Below, one piece after another: positions 53,688 to 61,247 of a stretch of DNA of 61,247 nucleotides (positions are counted from its first letter, which is position 1; every line of letters starts with the position of its first letter). The position numbers and the translations under genes are program-made. The notes beneath the pieces are model-generated. The model was not told the DNA's origin and searched no databases. It saw nothing but the letters and a program-made list of their open reading frames with translations. This DNA is from Collinsella sp. (GTDB lineage Bacteria > Actinomycetota > Coriobacteriia > Coriobacteriales > Coriobacteriaceae): positions 1 to 61,247 of the forward strand of contig JAGZEK010000012.1 in NCBI GenBank assembly GCA_018368345.1. Direction: 5' to 3'.

Positions 53688-55564
53688 TTGTCGCCACCCT
53701 CCTTGCGTGCAATGGCCACCGTCTTGTCCGTGGCTTTGACCAGGTACAGGTCGCCCGTCAGATGCGTAATCTCGCCACCCGTAACTGCACCCGGCTCGCC
53801 GTTGTTGGCACGGAACATGAGCCACGCCTCGTCGTGGAAATTGCCCAGGCTGAGCATCCAGGCATCCGCGCTTGTATCCACGCTCACCGTCACGGACGAA
53901 AAGCGCTGGATGGCGCCCGAGCATTCCGAACCGGTCTGGCGTCGCAAGTCGGGCGCAGACTTGGTAAGCCAGTCTAGGTAGTCGGTCAAGCCGCCCTTGT
54001 AGACCTCCCAGCCCTCCTTGGCGCCGCGATCGGGATCGAGCAGGTCGTCCGGGTGCATAAAATGCGTGCTCACATAGTGCATGTTTAGCTCGGACACGGC
54101 AGCCAGGCGCATATAGGAATCGTCGACCATGCCGCCCGAAACAATGCGCGGCTGCTCCACAATGCCATCGCTCGCCACGCCAAACTCCTGCACATAGGGC
54201 AAGTCGGTGCCATCCTCAAAATACGTACTGGCGATGGTCTTAATGCGCGGAACGTCAGTGCCGATAAGCTTGCGCGCACGGGCCGAAAGGATATTCGACG
54301 GTGGCACATAGACCGAGCCATGCGCGTTGGGCAGCACCTCGTCCTGGAAGGCTATAAGCTCGTTGAGCGATGCGACGAGCGCCTCCTTGTTCTTCCACGT
54401 CTTGTAGTCGTACAGTGTGCCATAGTCGGTATCCCAGAGCGCCAGCGGCTGATGGTTGTAGCCGTGGAAACCCAGCTCTCCGCCCATCTGCAGCAGCATG
54501 CCGCCAAAGTAGCGGAACTGCGTGGTATCGGCCTGGCGCGCGGGCTCGGTCTGGTTGACCGCGTCCTCGTAGTTTTCGATCATCACGCCGGTAAAGCGAA
54601 CGCCATATTTTTGCGCGAGCTTTTGCAGATCGGGCCACCAGACCTTGGTATAAAAGTCGGCAATGGAAAGCCCGTAGTCGCGCTTGATGTAGGTACCGTC
54701 GCCCGAGGGCACGGGGCTGGGAAAGTCGTCCAGATAGAAGACGGCGCTGTTAATGACCGGATAGGCCGTGGCATCGCCCAGCAGGCTGATCGCCGCAGCG
54801 TAAAAACCACGCATGACCTTGTCGTAGATGCCGATATTGCACACCACGGTGCGTCCGCTGCCCCAATCATTCGACCAAATAAGCGGCGAGCCTACATCGC
54901 CGGTCTTAGCCCACACACGAGCCGTCTCGCGCAGCGAAACCGAAAGCGACGAATCAAAGGGGTCCGAGAGCTCGTAGCGCTCTCCCCCGCCCAGCATAAA
55001 GTCCTCGCTCGGCACAATGCTTTCGGCTTTTACATAGTCATATCCGGCAGATTCAATGCCAAGCTTGGGAGCAATCACTTGCAGATAGCCCGAGTTATCC
55101 GGAGGCATGGCGAGCATAAGCGAACCGCCGGCACTCACCCAACTCATAATGTCGCTCAGGTGCGTACCGAGCCCATCGAGCGACGGCATGAGCAAAATCA
55201 CGCGATCGTAGGAGGTCAGCGAGGGAATGGCATCCGCGCCGTCCAGGGCAAGGTCCACGTCGCGGTGCGCGATCTTCATATCGAGCAGAATCTGGTCGAA
55301 CTGCTCCTTTACGTCCTCGACGCCAGCTTGATCGGAATCGGTAATGACCAGGCACGTGGGCTTTTGGCAAAATATTGCCGAGGAGGCCGGCACCGCATCG
55401 TTGGCGGCAAGCATCCCCAGCTTATGCTGGCCCGCACTGTACTGTACGCCGGCGCGCTCCACCAGCAGCACGGCCGCCATGGCAATAAAGACCGCCCACA
55501 CCACAAGCAGCCCCATCCAGCGAAAATGGCCCGCACGGTCGCGGATATGTTGCACCACGCTCAT
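53684..55564 (-). CDS. DUF2194 protein with polysaccharide-deacetylase-like domain (PelA-like role)
   Basis: This 626-residue protein has one N-terminal membrane anchor (about 16-36) and an extracellular body. A glutamine amidotransferase-like stretch (90-270) is followed by a deacetylase-type barrel: YLDDFPSP (Asp279-Asp280), HGYNH (His367, His371) and VPPSN near 420, matching the metal and base motifs of CE4/CE18 enzymes. PelA deacetylates Pel in Gram-negatives; this protein stands in the same slot. It has no clear hydrolase domain. It overlaps both neighbours by four bases. Confidence 0.75.
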   Translation of the reverse strand: MSVVQHIRDRAGHFRWMGLLVVWAVFIAMAAVLLVERAGVQYSAGQHKLGMLAANDAVPASSAIFCQKPTCLVITDSDQAGVEDVKEQFDQILLDMKIAHRDVDLALDGADAIPSLTSYDRVILLMPSLDGLGTHLSDIMSWVSAGGSLMLAMPPDNSGYLQVIAPKLGIESAGYDYVKAESIVPSEDFMLGGGERYELSDPFDSSLSVSLRETARVWAKTGDVGSPLIWSNDWGSGRTVVCNIGIYDKVMRGFYAAAISLLGDATAYPVINSAVFYLDDFPSPVPSGDGTYIKRDYGLSIADFYTKVWWPDLQKLAQKYGVRFTGVMIENYEDAVNQTEPARQADTTQFRYFGGMLLQMGGELGFHGYNHQPLALWDTDYGTLYDYKTWKNKEALVASLNELIAFQDEVLPNAHGSVYVPPSNILSARARKLIGTDVPRIKTIASTYFEDGTDLPYVQEFGVASDGIVEQPRIVSGGMVDDSYMRLAAVSELNMHYVSTHFMHPDDLLDPDRGAKEGWEVYKGGLTDYLDWLTKSAPDLRRQTGSECSGAIQRFSSVTVSVDTSADAWMLSLGNFHDEAWLMFRANNGEPGAVTGGEITHLTGDLYLVKATDKTVAIARKEGGDK

Positions 55565-56466
55565 CGGGCCTCCTCTCCGTTGCGCCAAAAAGCAAGCTCC
55601 TCGCGGTTGGCGGCGCTCAAGTATACATGCTGTTTGTCAATCGCATCGATCACGCGGTGGACTTCGTCACCGTCGCGGCGCATCACCGCAAGGCGCAGGC
55701 AAAGCATCCAAACCTCCTGCTCCTCGGGCACGTCGAACACCAGTTGGTCGGTCACGGCCTGCGCCTCGTCGATCTGTCCGACATCGGCCAGCGCCGCCGC
55801 GTATCGAATGCGCAGCTCAAGGGTGTCCTCGCGCTCGCAGCGACGCGCAAGCAGGCGCGCGTACTGTTGGCGCTGAATCTGCGCCACGCGCCCCTCGGCC
55901 AAGCCCGAGCCCAAGTATTCGCCAAGAAAATCGCAGTATTCATTGAGGTTTTGCGCGCTCGGGTCGGTCTTAAAGGCACGTTCCAACTGCTGCAGTTTAA
56001 GGTCGGACTCCTTGGAGATCTGCGCCACCGCCGTCGCGGCATAGTGAGCCACCTCAACGTCGTCGTTAAGCTTAGCCGCCTGCAGCTGCGCCAGGTACGC
56101 TTCGGGCTCCTCGGTGAGCATGGAGAGCATTAGGCGGCGCCGGTCTGCCGGATCGTTGACGATGAGCGCCTCCTCGAGCGGGATCACGCCCGCATCGGCT
56201 TCACGGTCGTGCACTAGGATGCTGCGATGAAGGTCGTCGTTGAAGCGCAGCGACTCCAGCGCAGACTCTTTCAGCCCCTCGCCAAACACCGCGCTGCGGA
56301 CCGATAGCAGAACCACCAGCAACGGGCCCCACAGCGGCACCAGAACTATTACAGCCAGCATGTGCCCGCGCACCGGCAGCAGGCCCAACTTCATGAGCGT
56401 CCACAGTATCAGGCAAACCAGCGCATGAATCAGCAGCAAGACGGCAGCAACGACAAGCGAGATCAA
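55561..56466 (-). CDS. pelE: PelE-like membrane protein with TPR-type repeats
   Basis: This 301-residue protein has two N-terminal membrane segments (about 2-22 and 32-60) followed by a helical domain with TPR-like repeats (for example PSAQNLNEYCDFLGEYLGSG and LELRIRYAAALADVGQIDEA). This is the layout of PelE, which joins PelD to the PelF/PelG machine. Sequence similarity to PelE is weak, so the call rests on topology and position. Four-base overlaps tie it to pelD and the DUF2194 gene. Confidence 0.7.
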   Translation of the reverse strand: MISLVVAAVLLLIHALVCLILWTLMKLGLLPVRGHMLAVIVLVPLWGPLLVVLLSVRSAVFGEGLKESALESLRFNDDLHRSILVHDREADAGVIPLEEALIVNDPADRRRLMLSMLTEEPEAYLAQLQAAKLNDDVEVAHYAATAVAQISKESDLKLQQLERAFKTDPSAQNLNEYCDFLGEYLGSGLAEGRVAQIQRQQYARLLARRCEREDTLELRIRYAAALADVGQIDEAQAVTDQLVFDVPEEQEVWMLCLRLAVMRRDGDEVHRVIDAIDKQHVYLSAANREELAFWRNGEEAR

Positions 56467-58601
56467 GCGACACCTCCCTCACCGTCGCCGGTGTAAGCGA
56501 TGTGCTGCAGCAGCGCCACGATGTCCTCGCCGTCGACGGGCTCCACCGCAATCTGCTTTGCGCTCAGGCGCTCGCGGATAATGGGCAGATCGCACGCCTT
56601 TGCCTGGCGCATAAGCAGGTAGAGCATGTCACCATCGACCAGGCCCGCCGCATCGCTCTCGCGGATTGCCGACCCAATTGCGCCCACCAGCTCGCCGACA
56701 GACTCCATGCCCGGTACCACGCGCAGGAGCAAAAAGCTGCCCATCTTGCCATCTGCCAGCGCCTGCTCGGCCGCGAGCTCTTGGCCAAAGGCAGCCTGCT
56801 TGAGCACGCAAGTGCCGTCAACGCAGCGTTTATCCTGTGCCACCGCCTCATAGTCAAAGGCACGGCCCAGCGCGCTTTCGACCAGGCCGCACAAGATGCG
56901 GAACAGATTTTGGTAATAGAGCGTCATTTGGTTCTGGGCCGCACAGCGCACAAAGATCAACACGGCGGGTGCCCCGTCGCGCTCGATCCTGTATCCAAAC
57001 ATGGGAAGCCCCGGCGTCAGCTCGCGGTTCACCCACAGGTTCGAACGACCCCCGTCGCCCAAAAGGGGCGCAAGCTGCTCAAGCGTAAGCGAGCGTGCGG
57101 CATCTTCGGCAATCGCGGGACTTGCTGCCACCAGGCGTGCAAATGCCCCGCCCGAAACATGGTAGATCGCCACCGAATCGTTCTCGAGGATCTCGCCCAG
57201 AAGCTCGCAGCACTTGCGATAGATGTCGCGTGGGTTGAGCACGTCGAGCTCCTGCGTCACGGCAAAGATCTTGCCAAAGCTGTCGTGGCGACCCACGATC
57301 TGGCGCCTGTACGCACGCTTGTCCTCGATCGCGTCGTGATAGAGCTGCGTAAGGAACGTATTGCGGTTGCGCACGAGCTCGTTTTGATCGCGCTCCGCCC
57401 TAATGGCTTCGCTGTTGCGCAGCTGCACATAGCCGCACACGGCACCCACAACAAAGTACGCAATAAACGGCAGCCAGTTGGACGGCTCGTAGAACAGGCC
57501 CTGGAAGGTATAGCCGTACAGAGTAAAGTAACTCGCAGCCAAACCCACCGACGCCAGCAGCGCCGCAACCAGGCCAAAGTCCAAGCCATACAGCGTGCCG
57601 ATCAGCACCACGTAGAGCAGGCGATAATCGAGCACGTTGAGCTGGGTCGATTGGGAGAACAAGCGCTCCAGCACTTCAAAGAGCACCCAGGCGGCTGCCG
57701 TCTCCAGGCATTTGACAGGCAGCGTGCGCATTTGAATGCGGTCGATGGCCGCGCGCAAGGGGTTGACCTTCTTTGCACGGCCAGCATCCCAGCGAGCCTG
57801 AATGGTCGAGAGGTCGCGCAGCAAGTCGTAGCGCTGAAACCAGCCATAGCGCACGCGAGCGACGTCGCTGGCGGGCAGGGCGTAGCCGGCAGAATCGCCA
57901 TAGGCAACTGAGAGCCCTGGGAACAGCGCCTTGAGGGCGTCGCCCACCTCACCCACCGTGTGATGGAAGGTATCGGCTACGTCAAGCGTCTCAAAGTTGC
58001 CATCCCAGCTGTCGAAGATACGGCGTACCAGCACCGAAAGCTCCTCGGCACACAGCAGCGGAAACGCCGCATCCTGCGCGCCCTGCAGAGCGGCCGATCC
58101 GGTTGAGCATGCGTCGAACATCGGCACCAAAAACGGGTCCTCCAGCGCGGCAGACGCGGTATACAGGAACGGCACGCGCAGGATCTTAGTCTGAACGCCC
58201 TCGCGAGCAGCGTAGTAGCGGCACAGGTCGTTGGCTGCGTGCGCGATAATGCCCTTGCCCGTTCGCCCTGCGGCATCGGCGGCACCATCGGCACCCGCGG
58301 GCCCCGCTACATACAGCAGTTGGACCCGGCGACCCGCGCACGTACGAAAGACCGAGCGCAGCAGCTCGATATCGCCCACGGAATCGGTATGCGGGGTAAG
58401 GTAATTAGACAGGTAGACCGCGCGGTCGAACTCGTAGGCCTGATCCAGGTGCTGGAGGAGCTCTTTCCACGAGGCATGGGGCGACGACTCGTCGCGGCGC
58501 GCTTCCTGCGCGGCTACAACCTTAACGTGGTCCCCAGGGAATGCCTTGGCGCAAAAGTCATCGTCAACATATGCGGTGTTGCCAACAACCAGCACCTCCA
58601 T
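56463..58601 (-). CDS. pelD: PelD-type c-di-GMP receptor with N-terminal SDR-like domain
   Basis: This 712-residue protein has four parts: an SDR/epimerase-like domain (1-285) lacking a clear glycine-rich NAD loop, membrane segments (about 300-395), a GAF domain (440-580) and a degenerate GGDEF domain (to 700). In the last, RESD at 647-650 stands five residues before DGDML (656-660). This equals the I-site RxxD and the GG(D/E)EF spacing of diguanylate cyclases, with the catalytic motif destroyed. It should bind c-di-GMP and not make it. It is first in the operon, with GGGGAGGGG ahead of ATG 58601. Confidence 0.88.
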   Translation of the reverse strand: MEVLVVGNTAYVDDDFCAKAFPGDHVKVVAAQEARRDESSPHASWKELLQHLDQAYEFDRAVYLSNYLTPHTDSVGDIELLRSVFRTCAGRRVQLLYVAGPAGADGAADAAGRTGKGIIAHAANDLCRYYAAREGVQTKILRVPFLYTASAALEDPFLVPMFDACSTGSAALQGAQDAAFPLLCAEELSVLVRRIFDSWDGNFETLDVADTFHHTVGEVGDALKALFPGLSVAYGDSAGYALPASDVARVRYGWFQRYDLLRDLSTIQARWDAGRAKKVNPLRAAIDRIQMRTLPVKCLETAAAWVLFEVLERLFSQSTQLNVLDYRLLYVVLIGTLYGLDFGLVAALLASVGLAASYFTLYGYTFQGLFYEPSNWLPFIAYFVVGAVCGYVQLRNSEAIRAERDQNELVRNRNTFLTQLYHDAIEDKRAYRRQIVGRHDSFGKIFAVTQELDVLNPRDIYRKCCELLGEILENDSVAIYHVSGGAFARLVAASPAIAEDAARSLTLEQLAPLLGDGGRSNLWVNRELTPGLPMFGYRIERDGAPAVLIFVRCAAQNQMTLYYQNLFRILCGLVESALGRAFDYEAVAQDKRCVDGTCVLKQAAFGQELAAEQALADGKMGSFLLLRVVPGMESVGELVGAIGSAIRESDAAGLVDGDMLYLLMRQAKACDLPIIRERLSAKQIAVEPVDGEDIVALLQHIAYTGDGEGGVA

Positions 58602-58896
58602 GGCGCACCCCTCCCCTAAAATCCACTTTGTTCATAGTCAAACATGCGTATTTTACGCTGTCAACGCGAGCCAGAGCACCTTTAAGGCTGTTTTAAGAAC
58701 TTTTTTAGAGGATGTGGGGACATCGAGAGTGCTAAATGAGCACCCAATCCGGAAGTCGGGCGAAAATCCGAGATCGGCAGACCAGGCCCGGTTTTAGACA
58801 GCAGCGACCTGCGGTTTTGTTACCTAAAATCAGGCTATGCTCGGCGAGTTTCGATTTTTCCCCGCACTTCCGAAAATAAAAGGCGGAGGGAGTTCT
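58602..58896. other. Spacer upstream of pelD, holding repeat copy A
   Basis: No gene seen. Near pelD are a TTGACA (minus strand) and the palindrome GCGTA-AAA-TACGC, but no correctly spaced -10, so I do not name a promoter. The rest is the repeat element at 58749-58872. Confidence 0.5.
58749..58872. repeat. Miniature-element-like repeat, copy A
   Basis: The left end (CGGAAGTCGGGCGAAAATCC, 58750-58769) is imperfectly inverted at the right end (CGATTTTTCCCCGCACTTCC plus G, 58852-58872). The inner AGATCGGCAGACCAG and GCGACCTGC are shared with copy B at 61091-61154. A ~124-bp element with inverted ends and no ORF fits a MITE or REP-type family. Confidence 0.6.
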
Positions 58897-59715
58897 TTAG
58901 AGCAAACGAATACCCAAGCCCCTCTTAATCGCCTTGTTCCAAACGTCGTTAAGCCTCTTGGGCCAATTTGCGATAAAGAAAATGCAGGTGCAACAAGCAC
59001 AAAATGAACCGTTCTGCAAACGACCAATCTCCTTGAGCAAAAGTTCAGAATGGTCGACGCCGGCCACAGCCGCAGCCAAGTCAGCCACAGACTCGTTTGC
59101 ATTTTGCGTCACCTGCTCACTAGTTAGCAAAAGCGACCTCAGGGCATGGACGGCAATAATGCAGGCAAATGTAAAACCATCAATACGCCCAATATCCGCA
59201 AGCGAATCTCCCCTCCTGGCAACCCAGTCCTTGTAAGATCGCTGGCCAAAAATCACATCTGAAGGAACAAGGGCGTCATCCAGAGAGAGATACTTCAAGG
59301 GATCAAAATCACGATATGCTTCAACCGATGGATAGCTTAGATATAGCTGACCCATATCAGTGCTATCGCAGTAATAGTCTTGCATTAGCTCGAGCCGCTT
59401 AAAATCGAGCCGATTGTCCTGAGGATCTAAGTCAAATATGAGCAGGGTGTCTGTAAAACTGGATTCGAGAAGCTGAGCCGCATCATCTTTATCCGAAAGA
59501 AGCTCAGCGACAAAGGGCTTAAGATCAATGGACTCGAAATCACAACCGTATTCTTGAAAGAGCTTATCAAGAAAGTCATGAACATTAATCTCAACAGGAA
59601 CAATTTGATGATCATCCGCGAGGCTAAAAGATTCAAATAAACGCCCCATCAGCTGAGGCTCGCGTTTAGCGCCTTCAACAATGAGCAGGACGTTCTTTTC
59701 AGACGCACCGTTCAT
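58897..59715 (-). CDS. TOPRIM-like nuclease subunit of an AbiL/PARIS-like defence pair
   Basis: This 272-residue protein has VLLIVEGAKREP at the N-terminus (Glu14) and DTLLIFDLDPQD near residue 90-100 (D95-x-D97), the glutamate and DxD pair of TOPRIM domains such as those in RloB/AbiL and AriB proteins. The C-terminal half is helical with no known motif. It lies two bases after an SMC/AAA-type ATPase gene, the usual order of such pairs. The fold is inferred from motifs only; a direct match was not tested. Confidence 0.6.
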   Translation of the reverse strand: MNGASEKNVLLIVEGAKREPQLMGRLFESFSLADDHQIVPVEINVHDFLDKLFQEYGCDFESIDLKPFVAELLSDKDDAAQLLESSFTDTLLIFDLDPQDNRLDFKRLELMQDYYCDSTDMGQLYLSYPSVEAYRDFDPLKYLSLDDALVPSDVIFGQRSYKDWVARRGDSLADIGRIDGFTFACIIAVHALRSLLLTSEQVTQNANESVADLAAAVAGVDHSELLLKEIGRLQNGSFCACCTCIFFIANWPKRLNDVWNKAIKRGLGIRLL

Positions 59716-59717
59716 GG

Positions 59718-60818
59718 CTACTCAAACTCTCCGGCTCGGAGGAGCTTCTCAATATTGTTGCCGAGCCTCAACTCACGATCGGTGGAATCGGCCAAGGTTC
59801 GAATACCCTCTTTTGCAGAAATTTGATAAACGCAGTCGGGCCTCATTACGCCATTCTTAACAAGCGAAGTGTTATGGGTGGAGCACAATATCTGACAAGA
59901 TGTCTTGGAAGCAAAGAGCTTCAAAAGACTCTCAGCCATCTCAAAGTGGCAAAAAGCGTCAAACTCATCTATAAACAAAAAGCTGGCAGACACGTTTAGC
60001 TCAAGCTCAGAGAACACCTTAACCAGAGTTCTTGTACCGCTAGAACACGCCTCGACAAACGGGATGCATCGCATGGGATGATTGAAATATAGAACTGGCG
60101 AGCCGTCGGACTCTTTAATAACGATCAGGGACTCATCGACTCCAAAATTGCGAATAAATGATTCAAATTCTGTAACTTTGTTCTCGCGTATGATTTTGTT
60201 GATTACCTTTTTTGTTTCAACCCCTTTTAATCGAAAGTTGTCCGTGCGAATCAGCCTCATGCGCGAGACAAATCGGCGTAATTCAGCCAAGGCACCTAAA
60301 ACATTAGTTGGAAGACTGCTCGTTATATAAGAAAGAAGGCTCAACGAAGCATCGAAGAATTCAAAATTAAAGCCAGCTGCACCGATTCGTTCAAGGTGGT
60401 TCTCTTCGAAAACGCCGCGTGCATTATTGAAATCGAAAATTCGTTCCCCATCAATCGATAGGGTCTCGTGAAGCCAAGTAGTCGGAGAAGTCTTCTCATA
60501 GCAGTAATTGATTTCGCGACCGTCAAATTCAAAGACATAGGTGAACTGTGCCGTACCTCGCCCGCAATCAGCATTCAAAAACAGACGATCATCCTGGTCA
60601 GAATAATCGAATGCCTTTGGAAAGCCGAGCGTAATGTCGAATAAAGCTGAACCGAAATTCGATTTACCAGACGCATTTCTGCCGATCAAAAGTGCTGTTT
60701 TCACGGTTCCGTTTTTAACATTATTTTCTGCAAACTGGTAATCACGAGAAGCTGAAAAATTTAATGTAACCGGAGTCGGAAAATTCCTATAGCCATCAAC
60801 AGTAAAACGCTTAAGCAT
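59718..60818 (-). CDS. AAA/ABC-type ATPase of an AbiL/OLD/PARIS-like defence pair
   Basis: This 366-residue ATPase has Walker A GRNASGKSN (46-54), an ABC-like signature ACSSGTRTLVKVFSE, Walker B ASFLFIDEFDAFCHFEMA and an H-loop STHNTSL. This is the RloA/AbiL/OLD class of SMC-like defence ATPases rather than a transporter. Codon use is more AT-rich than the core genes, suggesting acquisition. The ribosome site lies in the arm of a palindrome just ahead of the ATG 60818. It forms a two-gene operon with the TOPRIM-like gene. Confidence 0.8.
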   Translation of the reverse strand: MLKRFTVDGYRNFPTPVTLNFSASRDYQFAENNVKNGTVKTALLIGRNASGKSNFGSALFDITLGFPKAFDYSDQDDRLFLNADCGRGTAQFTYVFEFDGREINYCYEKTSPTTWLHETLSIDGERIFDFNNARGVFEENHLERIGAAGFNFEFFDASLSLLSYITSSLPTNVLGALAELRRFVSRMRLIRTDNFRLKGVETKKVINKIIRENKVTEFESFIRNFGVDESLIVIKESDGSPVLYFNHPMRCIPFVEACSSGTRTLVKVFSELELNVSASFLFIDEFDAFCHFEMAESLLKLFASKTSCQILCSTHNTSLVKNGVMRPDCVYQISAKEGIRTLADSTDRELRLGNNIEKLLRAGEFE

Positions 60819-60822
60819 GAGA

Positions 60823-60869
60823 GTCTCCTATCTCTTGCCGTAATTATATTACGGCAAGAGATAGGAGAC
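60823..60869. promoter_or_regulatory. 22-bp-arm perfect palindrome over the defence operon's ribosome site
   Basis: Left arm 60823-60844 and right arm 60848-60869 are perfect complements with a 3-nt loop. On the minus strand the arm nearest the gene holds TAGGAGA, the only ribosome site, four to six bases ahead of the ATG, and its centre contains TATAAT. In RNA it would hide the ribosome site; as DNA it would be an operator covering a -10. Confidence 0.8.
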
Positions 60870-61247
60870 CTGCATCAATTGCGTAACTACGGGAAAAGTC
60901 ATGTAGCCAAAGCCCATCCGAACAATGAAAACCTACCGCGAGAGCCGCTCAAACCAGAAGTATGCGGCAAATTCCAGACATGCCGACCACGCCGGATAGC
61001 GACAACGCTTCTACCTGCGGTTTCTATTCATGAAAAGGGCGGCATGCTCGAGGGTTCCGAAATTTGCCGCATACTTCCGTCGGATGATTCCGGAAGTGCG
61101 GTGAAAAATCGAGATCGGCAGACCAGACCCCGATTTTGGGCATCTACGACCTGCACTGATAATTGTTCTCGGGGGAAGCGGGCACTGCGGGGCGCGGCAA
61201 CGGCGCGCGATTTCCGCGTCGCAGCGCTACCCTGATGCTGAATGCCG
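60870..61247. other. Gene-free end of window with inverted repeat and repeat copy B
   Basis: GAAGTATGCGGCAAATT (60957-60973) is repeated inverted as AATTTGCCGCATACTTC (61061-61077), 17 bp perfect. Copy B of the repeat follows at 61091-61154. A 118-codon plus-strand frame crosses all this but is made of repeat sequence and has no ribosome site. Confidence 0.55.
61091..61154. repeat. Miniature-element-like repeat, copy B (partial)
   Basis: CGGAAGTGCGGTGAAAAATC at 61091-61110 and then GAGATCGGCAGACCAG match copy A closely, and CGACCTGC (61147-61154) recurs at the same offset. The first 21 bases match the inverted right end of copy A with one difference. The second half found in copy A is absent here. 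Confidence 0.6.

Noticed and set aside
60879..61235. 118-codon plus-strand ORF at the window end
   Set aside because: Made of inverted-repeat and repeat-copy sequence, with no ribosome site or recognisable domain.

Overview
The window looks like chromosome from a high-GC gut actinobacterium of the class Coriobacteriia, most likely Collinsella. This is inferred from the GC-rich coding, the protein sequences, the short zinc-type L32, the gene order and a tet(W) gene. No 16S or database search was available. Almost every native gene lies on the minus strand.

Region by region: (1) 1-1450 is a scar of mobile DNA: the 3' end of an IS3-family transposase, two strong hairpin terminators, a 16-bp inverted repeat, an AT-rich peptidase E-like gene and the C-terminal remnant of a large serine recombinase that abuts the 3' end of a DUF523 gene. 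(2) 1.4-9.3 kb holds ftsH, a cob(I)alamin adenosyltransferase-like gene with a stop at codon 5, a MATE transporter, an rRNA methyltransferase, folA-thyA and, divergent from thyA, a fused DUF134-NifX gene behind paired palindromes. (3) 9.3-24.3 kb is a housekeeping array: ffh, ftsY, smc, rnc, acpP, plsX, rpmF, yceD-like, a coiled-coil protein, coaD, rsmD, recG, a fakA-like gene and an Asp23 gene. (4) 24.4-40 kb has two tandem tRNA-Asn genes, rpoD, dnaG, ribF, truB, nrnA, rbfA, infB, nusA and rimP, then a lipoprotein gene on the plus strand and leuS. (5) 40-47.5 kb has guaB, a ModE-like regulator, a degenerate PLP enzyme, and a sucrose-utilisation locus cut open by tet(W): the end of a GH32 gene lies on one side and the first 33 codons of a LacI-type regulator on the other.

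(6) 47.5-58.6 kb is the most interesting part. It is an eight-gene, tightly overlapping minus-strand operon for a Pel-like exopolysaccharide: pelD, pelE-like, a DUF2194 deacetylase-like gene, pelF and pelG, followed by a CotH-type kinase, a VTC polyphosphate-polymerase-type protein and DUF4956. PelD keeps an RxxD c-di-GMP inhibitory-site motif exactly five residues ahead of a ruined GGDEF motif, so it reads as a c-di-GMP receptor. The CotH/VTC/DUF4956 trio in the same operon suggests that polyphosphate or protein phosphorylation is tied to polysaccharide output; I know of no described mechanism for this.

(7) 58.7-61.2 kb carries a two-gene ATPase plus TOPRIM-like module resembling AbiL/PARIS/OLD-type phage defence. 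A perfect 22-bp-arm palindrome covers its ribosome binding site, and related copies of a small repeat lie on both sides.
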